A stretch of DNA of 64,000 bases from positions 1 through 64,000 of the forward strand of contig JAFPTC010000026.1 of NCBI GenBank assembly GCA_017400455.1. Reading direction: 5' to 3'. Below are positions 8,681 through 16,747 of the stretch, piece by piece. Position 1 is the stretch's first letter. Each line of letters starts with the position of its first letter. A program made the translations under genes and the position numbers. The stretch comes from Prevotella sp. Its GTDB lineage: Bacteria > Bacteroidota > Bacteroidia > Bacteroidales > Bacteroidaceae. Under the pieces are notes generated by a model. The model made no database searches and was not told the DNA's origin. It worked only from the letters and a program-made list of their open reading frames with translations.

Positions 8681-8755
8681 TGAAAAAATCTCACGTGAGA
8701 TTTTTTCACGGGAAGGCCTCCCAGAATCATGGGAAGCCTCCCCGTGAAAAAACGG
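8681..8755. repeat. 43-bp phased palindrome repeat, locus B
   Basis: One TCTCACGTGAGA palindrome (8689-8700), then CACGGGAAGGCCTCCCAG and a decayed second unit ending in GGGAAGCCTCCCCGTG. It lies between the GH29 gene and the end of the envelope operon, in the reverse orientation relative to locus A. Confidence 0.8.
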
Positions 8756-8766
8756 CGGCGCGGGGC

Positions 8767-9657
8767 TTAGAGGTAGAGGCCGAAGGAGAGTGAGCGGAAA
8801 CGCACACCGCCGTCCTTGAGCACGTTGTCGTTGCTGTACTTCACGTAGAAGGGCACGTCGGCTATGGTCATGTTCAGCATCCAGTCGATGGTGACGGGCC
8901 GCTGGCGGATGTTCTTCTCCATATGTTTCACCTTGTCGCCCAGGAACTTGTAGCGGGTCTTGATAGAGGCGTAGGTGTTGAAGTTGACCACGGGGCCGAA
9001 GCCAATGGCGAAGCCGTCGGCAAACTCGTGCTCATAGCGCAGCGTGGCGGTGAGCGAGAAGACTTTGATGCGCGAGAACTTCGGCTCGTAGGCCAGGGGG
9101 AAGCGCTCCACGGTGACGTTGCCGTCGGGGCCCTTGGTGAAGAGCTGGTCGTCGGTCATGCGATAGTTGCGCCAGTCAATGCCCAAGCCCAGCGACACTT
9201 TGTTGCGCTCGCGGCGGTCGAGGAAATGGTCGAGCTGCAGCACGGTGGCAAAGATTTCCCACGACTTGAACGTCGAGAAGTCCACGCGCTCGTCCACATG
9301 GGTGGGACAGGTGAAGCCTATGCCCACGTGGGCCGTCACTTCGTTGGTGTAGTGGGGATAGCTCAGGCCGTCGTTGTCGCGGCGACTCTTGCCCACCTTC
9401 ACCGAGGGTATCAGCTCCCAGTGGTCGCGGCTGATGCTGGTGTTGCTCTCGTAGTTGCCGTCCACCAGGCGGATGGTGTTCTGGTAGTGGAAGTCGTCTT
9501 CGCCCTGGCGTCCGTTCACCACCACGCGCTGTAGCGAGTCGTTGCTGATGATGGTCACCTTCTGCGGGTGGTTAATGACGAGGGTGTCGGTTTGCGCAGC
9601 GATGCTGCTAAATGACAAAGCCGAAATGATAAATGATAAAATGGCGATGCGTTTCAT
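8767..9657 (-). CDS. Outer-membrane beta-barrel protein, unknown role
   Basis: A 296-residue protein with a signal peptide ending at AAQ (about residue 22). The mature part is rich in alternating hydrophobic and aromatic beta strands (for example FSLTATLRYEHEFADGFAIGFGPVV), and it ends in a hydrophobic strand FRSLSFGLYL, as expected for a beta-barrel in the outer membrane. No specific family is recognised. It is the last gene of a four-gene operon with an ECF sigma factor, an anti-sigma-like protein and a small secreted protein, and is 7 bp after the latter, so it is probably a target or partner of that envelope regulon. Confidence 0.7.
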   Translation of the reverse strand: MKRIAILSFIISALSFSSIAAQTDTLVINHPQKVTIISNDSLQRVVVNGRQGEDDFHYQNTIRLVDGNYESNTSISRDHWELIPSVKVGKSRRDNDGLSYPHYTNEVTAHVGIGFTCPTHVDERVDFSTFKSWEIFATVLQLDHFLDRRERNKVSLGLGIDWRNYRMTDDQLFTKGPDGNVTVERFPLAYEPKFSRIKVFSLTATLRYEHEFADGFAIGFGPVVNFNTYASIKTRYKFLGDKVKHMEKNIRQRPVTIDWMLNMTIADVPFYVKYSNDNVLKDGGVRFRSLSFGLYL

Positions 9658-9664
9658 ATTCGTG

Positions 9665-10117
9665 TTATTTTAATAGTTCTTCCAGTTTTTCCAGGCTCTC
9701 TACGGCGCCCTCCATGTAGATGATAGTCAGCTCGGCCTGCTCGTGGGCCTTGTCCCACTGCTCCTGATAGCACAGGTAGCGGTTCTTGCCTCCGGCCGCC
9801 GGCATCTGCAGCTTGCAGGTCCAGGTGTCCCAGCGGTGGGGGTTCTTGCGGCTGGTGCGCATGTCGATGCTCTGCTCGGCGTCTTGGCCCAGCAGCTGGC
9901 GCAGCTGTCCGGCCTCCTTGCCAGTGGCGTTGAGGCGCAGGCTGCGGTAGAAGCTCAGCTGGTACTTCGCAATCGACCGGCCGCGCACGCGGGTCTCCAC
10001 CATGCGCTCTTGGGGGATGATGCGCCCCTGAAACAGCTGGTCTATCTGCAGCCCCGTCTGCGCCCGTCCGGCGGTCCAGGCGGTCAGCAGCAATAGCATA
10101 ATAAAAAACTTTTTCAT
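9665..10117 (-). CDS. Small secreted protein, DUF6108-like (unknown function)
   Basis: A 150-residue protein with a cleavable signal peptide (MKKFFIMLLLLTAWTAGRAQ). The mature part has a central conserved-looking segment (SIAKYQLSFYRSLRL) and a C-terminal helical tail. I do not recognise an enzyme motif; the size, context and sequence resemble a Bacteroidales family annotated DUF6108, which is from memory and unchecked. It sits between the anti-sigma-like gene (17-bp gap) and the beta-barrel gene (7-bp gap), so all four genes are likely one transcript. Confidence 0.6.
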   Translation of the reverse strand: MKKFFIMLLLLTAWTAGRAQTGLQIDQLFQGRIIPQERMVETRVRGRSIAKYQLSFYRSLRLNATGKEAGQLRQLLGQDAEQSIDMRTSRKNPHRWDTWTCKLQMPAAGGKNRYLCYQEQWDKAHEQAELTIIYMEGAVESLEKLEELLK

Positions 10118-10134
10118 ATCTCTCTTGGTTTATT

Positions 10135-10620
10135 TCAGTTGCTGAACATGGTTTTCAGTTGCTGCTCCACGTCGTTGCTGTCGTCGGCCGACAGGGCGGT
10201 CATGGTGTGCTGCATTTCCGAAAGCACCACGGCGGGGTCGGTGGTGCGCTGGCCATAGACGAAGGCCACCACCTCGTCGTCGCCCTCGACAGGCTGTCCG
10301 CTGCGGCTGAAGAGCAGCCAGGCTCCTCCCGCCACCAGCACCAGCAAGGCGGCAGCCACCCTCCAGCCCCAGCGGTGCCCCGCCCCTCGGCGCTGGCCCC
10401 CTGTTCCTCTGTGTTGCGACATTGTCGCAACCTCCGTGTCGCCCTTGCCCTCCAGCTCCTGCAGGTCGAGGAACATGCCCCTCAGGGGCCGCAGGTCCTC
10501 GGCCAGCTGCTCCTCGGGCGTCTGCTGGAAAAAGGCGTAGAGCAGCTGCTCTTCCTCCAGCGTGGTCTCGCCGTCGAAGAAGCGCTCTAAGAGCGTGCGT
10601 ATTTTCAGTTCATTTGTCAT
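10135..10620 (-). CDS. Anti-sigma-factor-like single-pass membrane protein
   Basis: A 161-residue protein with an N-terminal cytoplasmic helical part (LLERFFDGETTLEEEQLLYAFF, the zinc-finger-less anti-sigma style seen in Bacteroidota), one transmembrane segment at about residues 87-104 (VAAALLVLVAGGAWLLF), and a short periplasmic tail. Its start overlaps the end of the ECF sigma gene by 11 bp, indicating translational coupling. The likely role is to hold the sigma factor at the membrane until an envelope signal arrives; this is inferred from layout and topology. Confidence 0.72.
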   Translation of the reverse strand: MTNELKIRTLLERFFDGETTLEEEQLLYAFFQQTPEEQLAEDLRPLRGMFLDLQELEGKGDTEVATMSQHRGTGGQRRGAGHRWGWRVAAALLVLVAGGAWLLFSRSGQPVEGDDEVVAFVYGQRTTDPAVVLSEMQHTMTALSADDSNDVEQQLKTMFSN

Positions 10621-11080
10621 ATCGCTTCATGTATTGTAGTCTTACTGCTTGGCGGGCGCGGCTCAGGGCCTTGCGCACGGCCACCTCGCTGCTGCCCGTC
10701 AGGGCGGCAATGTCGCGCAGCTCCATGCCCTCCATGTGGCGCAGGCGCAGGATGGTCTGCTGCAAGGGCGGCAAGCCCTCGATGACGCTGAGGATGCGCG
10801 CCAGCCGCTCGTCGTCGCCCGCATCGGCCTCGTCGGCCATCATCGAGGCATCGGGCTGCGGCCGGGGCTGGCGCCGCAACAGGCTGACGGCCATGTTGCG
10901 CGTGAGCACCGAGGCCAGCGCGTCGATGGGCAGCCGCAGCTCGGCCAGCATCTGCCAAAGGCGCAGCAGCACGTCCTGCACCACGTCCTCGGCATCCTCA
11001 TCGCCCACATAGCGACGGGCCACGCCCAGCAGCTTGGGGCGCAACCGCCCCACCTCGTCCTTGAATTCCTCTTGCGTCAT
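10610..11080 (-). CDS. ECF-type RNA polymerase sigma-70 factor
   Basis: A 156-residue sigma factor with region 2 (GVARRYVGDEDAEDVVQDVLLRLW, residues about 18-43) and region 4 (LPPLQQTILRLRHMEGMELRDIAALTGSSEVAVRKALSRAR split by a short linker, C-terminal third). It directs RNA polymerase to a specific promoter set. It is the first gene of the operon with the anti-sigma-like protein and two envelope proteins, so envelope maintenance is the probable theme. A TATTTTTG element lies about 50 bp upstream. Confidence 0.92.
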   Translation of the reverse strand: MTQEEFKDEVGRLRPKLLGVARRYVGDEDAEDVVQDVLLRLWQMLAELRLPIDALASVLTRNMAVSLLRRQPRPQPDASMMADEADAGDDERLARILSVIEGLPPLQQTILRLRHMEGMELRDIAALTGSSEVAVRKALSRARQAVRLQYMKRYDK

Positions 11081-11128
11081 TCTGCTCTATATACGCAAAA
11101 ACTTGCCTGTTGTGACATAATTTAGCGA

Positions 11129-11136
11129 CAAAAATA
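11129..11136 (-). promoter_or_regulatory. Possible -7 element TATTTTTG for the sigma operon
   Basis: Fits TAnnTTTG on the minus strand, about 48 bp before the sigma-factor start. The region is AT-rich, so a chance match is possible. Confidence 0.4.
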
Positions 11137-11158
11137 GCGAAAATAAAATAATTCTTCG

Positions 11159-11166
11159 TACTTTTG
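11159..11166 (+). promoter_or_regulatory. -7 element TACTTTTG for the XRE-cupin operon
   Basis: Fits TAnnTTTG on the plus strand, 28 bp before the ATG at 11195, back to back with the sigma-operon promoter. Confidence 0.6.
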
Positions 11167-11194
11167 CACGAAAAATATAACCAACAGCCAAAAT

Positions 11195-11749
11195 ATGGAC
11201 GAACAACTTAAACAAATTGGCGAGCGTCTGCGCGGACTGCGCGACGTACTCGACATTCCCGTGGCCGACGTGGCCCGGCTCTGTGGCATCACAGAAGAAC
11301 AATACATCAGGATGGAAAGCGGCGAGGGCGAGCTGTCGGTGGCCAACCTGCAGAAGATAGCCAAGGAATATGGCGTGTCGCTCGACGTGCTGATGTTTGG
11401 CGAGGAGCCCCACATGCGCAACTATTTCCTCACCCGCAAGGGCCAGGGACTGCACGTGGAGCGCCGAAGGGCCTACAACTACGAGAGCCTGGCCAGCGGA
11501 TTCCGGGGCCGCAAGGCCGACCCCTTCATCGTCACCGTGGAGCCTAAGTCCGCCGACACCCCAAGGGATATGAACTCCCACTCTGGGCAGGAATTCAACA
11601 TGGTGCTCGAAGGCGACATGGAGCTGACCATCGGCGAGAAGTCGCTGATACTCCACGAGGGCGACAGCATCTACTTCGACGCCACCCAGCCCCACGGCAT
11701 GCGCACGCTGAACAATCAGCAAGTGAAGTTTCTGGCAATTATATTCTAA
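11195..11749 (+). CDS. XRE-family HTH plus cupin transcriptional regulator
   Basis: A 184-residue protein with an N-terminal helix-turn-helix (residues about 8-65; VADVARLCGITEEQYIRMESGEGELSV split as two helices) and a C-terminal cupin barrel (about 110-184; HSGQEFNMVLEGDMEL, then GDSIYFDATQPHGMR with the usual His). Such regulators sense a small molecule through the cupin. The next gene, an acyl-CoA synthetase, starts 10 bp later, and this regulator-ligase pair is a common arrangement in Bacteroidales. The signal is likely a carboxylic acid or its derivative, by inference from the neighbour. Confidence 0.9.
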   Translation: MDEQLKQIGERLRGLRDVLDIPVADVARLCGITEEQYIRMESGEGELSVANLQKIAKEYGVSLDVLMFGEEPHMRNYFLTRKGQGLHVERRRAYNYESLASGFRGRKADPFIVTVEPKSADTPRDMNSHSGQEFNMVLEGDMELTIGEKSLILHEGDSIYFDATQPHGMRTLNNQQVKFLAIIF

Positions 11750-11759
11750 GACTTAACAA

Positions 11760-13511
11760 ATGATAGAACGTTTTCTGAAGCAAACAAGCTTCACCTCAGT
11801 GGAGGACTACAACAAACATCTGGAGTTCATCATCCCCGAGAACTTCAACTTCGCCTACGACGTGATGGACGCGTGGGCAACGGAAAAACCCGACGGTCTG
11901 GCCCTGCTCTGGACCAACGACCAGGGCGAGGAGATTCGCGCCACCTTCAGCCAGCTGAAGGAGCAGAGCGACCAGGCCGCCAGCTACCTGCAATCGCTGG
12001 GCATCGGCAAGAACGACCCCGTGATGCTCATCCTGAAGCGCCGCTACGAGTGGTGGATAGTGATGCTGGCCCTGTGTAAGCTGGGCGCCATCGTCATTCC
12101 CGCCACCCACATGCTCACCAAAAAGGATATTGTCTACAGAAACACCCGCGCCAGCGTGAAAGCCATCATCTGCGTGGACGACAGCTATGTGATGAGCCAG
12201 ATTCAGGCCGCCATGAGCGAGAGTCCCACGGTGAAAAGCGTCATTGTGGTAAAGGCCTCCCCCGCTCGGCCGGAGGACGCTTGCCCTGGCAGGAAACCCT
12301 CCGAAGGAGGGGATGTTGCGTCATGTAACCAGACACCCCCTCCTTCGGAGGGGCTTGGGGAGGCCTTCCACGACTACCAGAGTGAATGGCAGCAGGCTCC
12401 ACCATTCGTGCGCCCCGCCTTCGTCAACGAGAACGACGACACCATGCTGATGTATTTCACCAGCGGCACCAGCGGCGAGCCGAAGATGGTGGCCCACGAC
12501 TACCTCTACGCCATGGGACACCTCACCACGGGCGTCTTCTGGCACAACCTGCATGAAGGAAGCCTGCACCTCACCGTGGCCGACACGGGCTGGGGCAAGG
12601 CCGTATGGGGCAAGTTCTACGGACAGTGGTTCGCCGGTGCAACGGTCTTCGTCTTCGACCACGAGAAGTTCAACGCCGACACGCTGCTGCGCCAGATGGA
12701 AAAATACCGCGTGACCTCGTTCTGCGCACCACCCACCATCTACCGCTTCATGATTCGCGAGGATCTCAGCAAATACGACCTCTCGGCGCTGGAATACTGC
12801 TGCACCGCCGGCGAGGCGCTCAATCCTGCCGTCTACGATAAGTTCCTGGAAAAGACGGGCATCCGCATGATGGAGGGATTTGGCCAGACGGAGACGACGA
12901 TGACCCTGGGAACCTTCCCGTGGATGACGCCGAAGCCCGGAAGCATGGGCATTCCCAACGCACAGTACGACATAGACCTGCTGCGCCCCGACGGCACCAG
13001 CTGCGAGGACGGTGAAAAGGGCGAGATAGTGGTGCGCGTAGGCGACAAGAAGCCCATCGGACTGTTCAAGGGCTACTATCGCGACGAGGAGAAGACCCGC
13101 GAGGCCTGGCACGACGGCCTGTACCACACGGGCGACATGGCCTGGCGCGACGAGGACGGCTACTACTGGTTCGAGGGCCGCATCGACGACGTCATCAAGT
13201 CCAGCGGCTACCGCATCGGCCCCTTCGAGGTGGAGAGCGCCCTGATGACCCATCCCGCCGTGGTGGAATGTGCCATCACCGGCGTGCCCGACGACATCCG
13301 AGGCATGGTGGTGAAGGCCACCGTGGTGCTGGGCAAAGAATGGAAGGCGAAGGCCGGCGATGAGCTGGTGAAGGAGCTCCAGCAGCACGTGAAGAAGGTC
13401 ACCGCCCCCTACAAATATCCGCGCATCGTGGAATTTGTCGATGAACTGCCAAAGACCATCAGCGGCAAGATTCGCCGCGTGGAGATAAGAAAGAAAGATG
13501 CTGAGAAATAG
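11760..13511 (+). CDS. AMP-forming acyl-CoA synthetase (acetyl/medium-chain type)
   Basis: A 583-residue ANL-superfamily enzyme that activates a carboxylic acid to an acyl-adenylate and then the CoA thioester. Visible motifs are the P-loop-like YFTSGTSGEPKMV (about residue 230), GEALNPAVYDKF and MEGFGQTETT in the middle, YHTGDMAWRDEDGYYWFEGR, the hinge DDVIKSSGYRIGP, and the C-terminal catalytic Lys in PKTISGKIRR. Residues about 164-203 are an unusual Pro/Ser/Glu-rich block encoded by a foldback repeat (12252-12367) inserted in frame in the N-terminal domain. It follows the XRE-cupin gene by 10 bp and overlaps the next gene by 14 bp. The natural acid substrate is not known. Confidence 0.93.
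   Translation: MIERFLKQTSFTSVEDYNKHLEFIIPENFNFAYDVMDAWATEKPDGLALLWTNDQGEEIRATFSQLKEQSDQAASYLQSLGIGKNDPVMLILKRRYEWWIVMLALCKLGAIVIPATHMLTKKDIVYRNTRASVKAIICVDDSYVMSQIQAAMSESPTVKSVIVVKASPARPEDACPGRKPSEGGDVASCNQTPPPSEGLGEAFHDYQSEWQQAPPFVRPAFVNENDDTMLMYFTSGTSGEPKMVAHDYLYAMGHLTTGVFWHNLHEGSLHLTVADTGWGKAVWGKFYGQWFAGATVFVFDHEKFNADTLLRQMEKYRVTSFCAPPTIYRFMIREDLSKYDLSALEYCCTAGEALNPAVYDKFLEKTGIRMMEGFGQTETTMTLGTFPWMTPKPGSMGIPNAQYDIDLLRPDGTSCEDGEKGEIVVRVGDKKPIGLFKGYYRDEEKTREAWHDGLYHTGDMAWRDEDGYYWFEGRIDDVIKSSGYRIGPFEVESALMTHPAVVECAITGVPDDIRGMVVKATVVLGKEWKAKAGDELVKELQQHVKKVTAPYKYPRIVEFVDELPKTISGKIRRVEIRKKDAEK
12252..12367. repeat. Foldback repeat inserted in frame in the acyl-CoA synthetase gene
   Basis: Outer ends AAGGCCTCCCC (12252-12262) and GGGGAGGCCTT (12357-12367) are exact inverted copies. 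Inside lies a perfect 16-bp inverted pair, 12297-12312 and 12337-12352, each arm itself nearly palindromic (CCTCC GAA GGAGG). The element keeps the frame open and adds about 39 residues. Confidence 0.85.
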
Positions 13512-15024
13512 GCTCACGTCATACTATCCCTGGCTGGCCATAGCACTCTGGGCTGTGGTCTGCTTTGTATTCTTCCAGTTCGCCTACGAATACCACTTCT
13601 TCTACAAGGAGCAGAACCAGCTGTTTCTCTGCTCAGCCGACTATTTAGCCACTTATCATGGCCCGGGCTGGCTGGCCCGCCTGGCGGGCGACTTCCTCAC
13701 GCAGTATTTCTATTACCGATATGCCGGCGCAGCCATCCTCGCCCTCTGCCTCTTGGGCGTGGGGGCCTTGCTCTATGCCTCACTCCATCGGCTGGGCCTG
13801 TGGCGATGGCTGGCGCTCGTCGTCGCCCTCGTGGCCATGCTGATTGAGGCCGTGTTCCACCTGCGCTACGACTTCCCCTTGAGCGGCACCGTGGCCGTCA
13901 TGGGATGGGCGCTGTTCTTCTTTATTTATTCGAGGTGCGAGGTGCGAGGTACGAGGTACGAGGATAGTTCCAGCGTACAGGCTAATCTCGCACCTCGTAC
14001 CTCGCACCTCGCACCTCGTATCTCACACCACGCACCTCGCACCTCATACCTCGTACCTCGTACCTCGCACCTCGTACCTCGAAAAATACTCCCCCTATTC
14101 ATCATCCTTCCCCTCGCCGTCTGGCTCTTCGGACAGCCACAACTGGGGCGGATAGGGGCACCCGAATGGCAGTTGGAACGCATGCTCGCCGTGGACAACG
14201 AGTATCGCTTCGGCAATTACGACCGTGTGGTGAGCCTCGTGGAGCAGGAAGAGCAGCCACTGCCGGAAATGATGTTCTTCTATAATCTGGTCATGGCCCA
14301 GCGCGGCCAACTGCCCGACCAGCTGCTGCGATACGTGCCCAACGAGCTGGGAACGCTTCACCGCATCGGCCCTGACACGCCCCTCTACACCATCAAGAAC
14401 ATGAACGAGCTCTACTGGGTGCTGGGCGACATGACCTTCACTGAGCGGGCGGCCATGATGGCCAATGTCTTCTCAAAGATCAACCGCAACGTGCGAATGG
14501 TGAAGCGACTCGCGGAATGTAACCTCGTGAGCGGCGACACGCTGGCCTCCCGCAAGTACCTGCGCCTGCTGGAGCAGACCGTGGCCTACGCCGACTGGGC
14601 ACGCCAAGCCCCCACCGCCCCACTCTACCGCCAGAAAGCGCAGTCGCGCAACCTCCAGGACACGCTGGCCGTCACCGACAACTCCCATTTCATCATGATG
14701 CAGCTGCTCGACTCCAACCCGCAGAACACCGTGGCCCTCGACTACATGCTGTGTACGGAGTTACTGCTGAAGGACATAACCAACTTCAAGCGCGACTACG
14801 ACCGCTACTGTTCGGAGCGTCCCCGCCTGAAACGACTCTACCAGGAGGCGCTCTGCATCTGGCTCGCCGGCACCAACGCGCCTCGCGAGGAGTGGCAGCG
14901 GCTCATCCTGATGCCCGAAGTGGCGCAGCGCTTCCAGCAATACAACCAGCAGCGGGGCAGCGGGGCCTTCCGCGACACCTACTGGTACTACTTTGACAAA
15001 GCACAAACTCACCAACAGCCATGA
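13498..15024 (+). CDS. DUF6057-type multi-pass membrane protein
   Basis: A 508-residue protein with hydrophobic helices in the first 140 residues (WLAIALWAVVCFVFFQF, AILALCLLGVGALLY, WLALVVALVAMLIEAV) and again near residues 199-210, followed by a soluble helical C-terminal region of about 300 residues that may fold as TPR-like repeats. It resembles a Bacteroidales family I know as DUF6057; function is unknown. Residues about 146-198 are heptapeptide-like repeats (APRTSHL variants) encoded by 7-nt foldback repeats between two membrane helices. The start overlaps the synthetase by 14 bp, and the end overlaps the lipoprotein gene by 4 bp, so the three genes are coupled. Confidence 0.75.
   Translation: MLRNRLTSYYPWLAIALWAVVCFVFFQFAYEYHFFYKEQNQLFLCSADYLATYHGPGWLARLAGDFLTQYFYYRYAGAAILALCLLGVGALLYASLHRLGLWRWLALVVALVAMLIEAVFHLRYDFPLSGTVAVMGWALFFFIYSRCEVRGTRYEDSSSVQANLAPRTSHLAPRISHHAPRTSYLVPRTSHLVPRKILPLFIILPLAVWLFGQPQLGRIGAPEWQLERMLAVDNEYRFGNYDRVVSLVEQEEQPLPEMMFFYNLVMAQRGQLPDQLLRYVPNELGTLHRIGPDTPLYTIKNMNELYWVLGDMTFTERAAMMANVFSKINRNVRMVKRLAECNLVSGDTLASRKYLRLLEQTVAYADWARQAPTAPLYRQKAQSRNLQDTLAVTDNSHFIMMQLLDSNPQNTVALDYMLCTELLLKDITNFKRDYDRYCSERPRLKRLYQEALCIWLAGTNAPREEWQRLILMPEVAQRFQQYNQQRGSGAFRDTYWYYFDKAQTHQQP
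13931..14081. repeat. 7-nt foldback repeat inside the DUF6057-type gene
   Basis: Arm 1 (13931-13962) is CGAGGTG/CGAGGTA repeated. Arm 2 (about 13986-14081) is the reverse complement, CGCACCT/CGTACCT, repeated some thirteen times with a few changes. Because the unit is 7 nt, the translated product repeats every 7 residues. No stop codon arises and the flanking membrane helices remain in frame. Confidence 0.9.
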
Positions 15025-16502
15025 AGCACTTGCTATACCTTATTATATTATTAGCTGCTTGCACGCCCACGCCGAAGGATGTTCAGCAGGTGGACGCGCT
15101 GCCGCCCATCTATCCTGACTACTGCGACGTGACCATTCCCGTGAACATTGCGCCGCTGAACTTCCTGCTACGGGCCGACGGATGCGACGCTATAGAGGTG
15201 AGGGCGGAAGGAACGGACATCATCAGTCCCGACCAGCCTGCGCTGAGACTGAACAGAGAGGGGAATGAGGCGGTCTTCGACATGGACGAATGGAAGGAGC
15301 TGCTGGCATGGATGGCCCAAGTGGGCATGCCGCTCCGCGTCACCGTCACCGCCCGCATCGACGGCCAGTGGCGGCAGTACCGTCCCTTCACCTGGACCGT
15401 GACGAAGGACAGCGTGGACCCCTGGCTCACCTACCGCCTGATAGAACCCGACTACGAGGTGTGGAACCATGTGGAGATTCGCCAGCGCTGCGTGGAGAAC
15501 TACGACGAGGCACCCTTGGCCGACTACGAGCACCAGGAGAACCGCTGCATGAACTGCCACACCTTCGGCTCGCAGCGCCCCGACCTGAGCATGCTCTACG
15601 TGCGAGGCCCCGGTGGGGGCGCCATCCTGAACGAGGGCGGCCGGCTGCGCAAGCTCGACCTGAAGGCCGACTCGCTCATCAGCAGCAGCGTCTACTTCGG
15701 CTTCTCGCCCTCCGGCCGTTACCTGTGTTTCTCCACGAACCTCATCATCCCCGCCTTCCACAGCCAGCCCCGCAAGCGCCTGGAGGTGTTCGACTCGAAG
15801 AGCGACGTCTACGTGGCCGACCTGCAAGAGCACCGCATGGTGCGCAGCCCGCTGACGGCCAGCCCCCATGTGTTCGAGACCTTCCCCACCTTCTCGCCCG
15901 ACGGAAAGTATGTCTACTACTGCGCCGCCGACAGCGTCCTGCTGCCGCAGGACGTGGAGCAGCTGCAATACGCCCTGGTGCGCATTCCCTTCGACGAGCG
16001 CTCAGGCTCCTTCGGCACCCAAGTGGACACCATCGTCCCGTCTGTTGCTGTATCACAGCAACAGACAAAGGCTTCCGTGTGCCACCCGCGCCTCTCGCCC
16101 GACGGCCGCTACCTGCTCTTCACCGTGGCCCACTACGGCACCTTCCCCATCTGGCACCCCGAGGCCGACCTTCAGCTCATGGACCTGCAGACGGGCACCA
16201 TCGACACGCTGGGCGTAGTGAACAGCGCCAAGAGCGACACCTATCACTCCTGGTCGTCGAACAGCCGCTGGTTCGTCTTCGCCTCGAAGCGCGACGACGG
16301 CCTTTACGGCAAGCCTTATTTCTGCTACATCGACCGCGAGGGCCGCGCCCACAAGCCGTTCTGTCTGCCGCAGCGCTATCCCCGCTTCTATGACAACACG
16401 CTGAAGTCGTTCAACGCCCCCGAACTGGGCCGAGGCCGCGTGCCTTTCACACCCGACGACGTAGCACGCGCCATGAAGCTTGAGGCTGAGAAATTCCAGT
16501 AG
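15021..16502 (+). CDS. Beta-propeller (PD40/TolB-like) lipoprotein with a CxxCH haem motif
   Basis: A 493-residue lipoprotein (lipobox LLAAC near residue 14). After an N-terminal beta domain comes a single haem-c-type motif CMNCH (about residue 175), then WD40-like PD40 blades: FGFSPSGRYLCFSTN, FPTFSPDGKYVYYCA, HPRLSPDGRYLLFTV, YHSWSSNSRWFVFASKRDDG. Such proteins form a periplasmic or surface propeller; CxxCH suggests a covalent haem if a cytochrome c maturation system exists. It overlaps the DUF6057-type gene by 4 bp, and related pairs occur in Bacteroidales. Electron-transfer function is inferred only. The CxxCH could also be a metal-free disulfide pair. Confidence 0.82.
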   Translation: MKHLLYLIILLAACTPTPKDVQQVDALPPIYPDYCDVTIPVNIAPLNFLLRADGCDAIEVRAEGTDIISPDQPALRLNREGNEAVFDMDEWKELLAWMAQVGMPLRVTVTARIDGQWRQYRPFTWTVTKDSVDPWLTYRLIEPDYEVWNHVEIRQRCVENYDEAPLADYEHQENRCMNCHTFGSQRPDLSMLYVRGPGGGAILNEGGRLRKLDLKADSLISSSVYFGFSPSGRYLCFSTNLIIPAFHSQPRKRLEVFDSKSDVYVADLQEHRMVRSPLTASPHVFETFPTFSPDGKYVYYCAADSVLLPQDVEQLQYALVRIPFDERSGSFGTQVDTIVPSVAVSQQQTKASVCHPRLSPDGRYLLFTVAHYGTFPIWHPEADLQLMDLQTGTIDTLGVVNSAKSDTYHSWSSNSRWFVFASKRDDGLYGKPYFCYIDREGRAHKPFCLPQRYPRFYDNTLKSFNAPELGRGRVPFTPDDVARAMKLEAEKFQ

Positions 16503-16506
16503 TTCA

Positions 16507-16668
16507 TACTACGAATTATACGAATTAAACGAATTTTTAAAGCCCTAAGGGTGACTACTAATAGGCTTTATACTACGAATTATACGAATTAAACGAATTT
16601 TCAAAGCCCTAAGGGTGACTACTAATAGGCTTTATACTACGAATTATACGAATTAAACGAATAATTAA
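16507..16668. repeat. 64-bp tandem repeat array, left part
   Basis: Copies start at 16507, 16571 and 16635; the third is cut at 16668 by the transposon. Each copy has the related words ACGAATTATACGAATTAAACG and a hairpin with arms AAAGCC and GGCTTT. The array continues at 19306 on the far side of the transposon. Confidence 0.9.
16661..16668. repeat. Target site duplication ATAATTAA (left)
   Basis: Directly abuts the left end of the element and is repeated exactly at 19306-19313. Eight bp is the usual duplication length of IS1595-family elements. Confidence 0.9.
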
Positions 16669-16747
16669 GGCAATAACATAGGAGTTGACCCAAATAATAC
16701 TAAAATGCAGTCAGAAATGGCTGCATCTATCTCTCAAGAATAAAAAT

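Noticed and set aside
13931..14081. Frameshift or sequencing error in the DUF6057-type gene
   Set aside because: The frame stays open through the repeat and the membrane helices on both sides are in the same frame.
13931..14081. Diversity-generating retroelement or retron as the source of the repeats
   Set aside because: No reverse transcriptase gene is in the window, and the repeats show no template/variable pair with adenine-specific changes.
16694..16747. Attachment site or origin inside the transposon left end
   Set aside because: The direct repeat and small hairpin fit transposase binding or a terminator; nothing indicates an origin.
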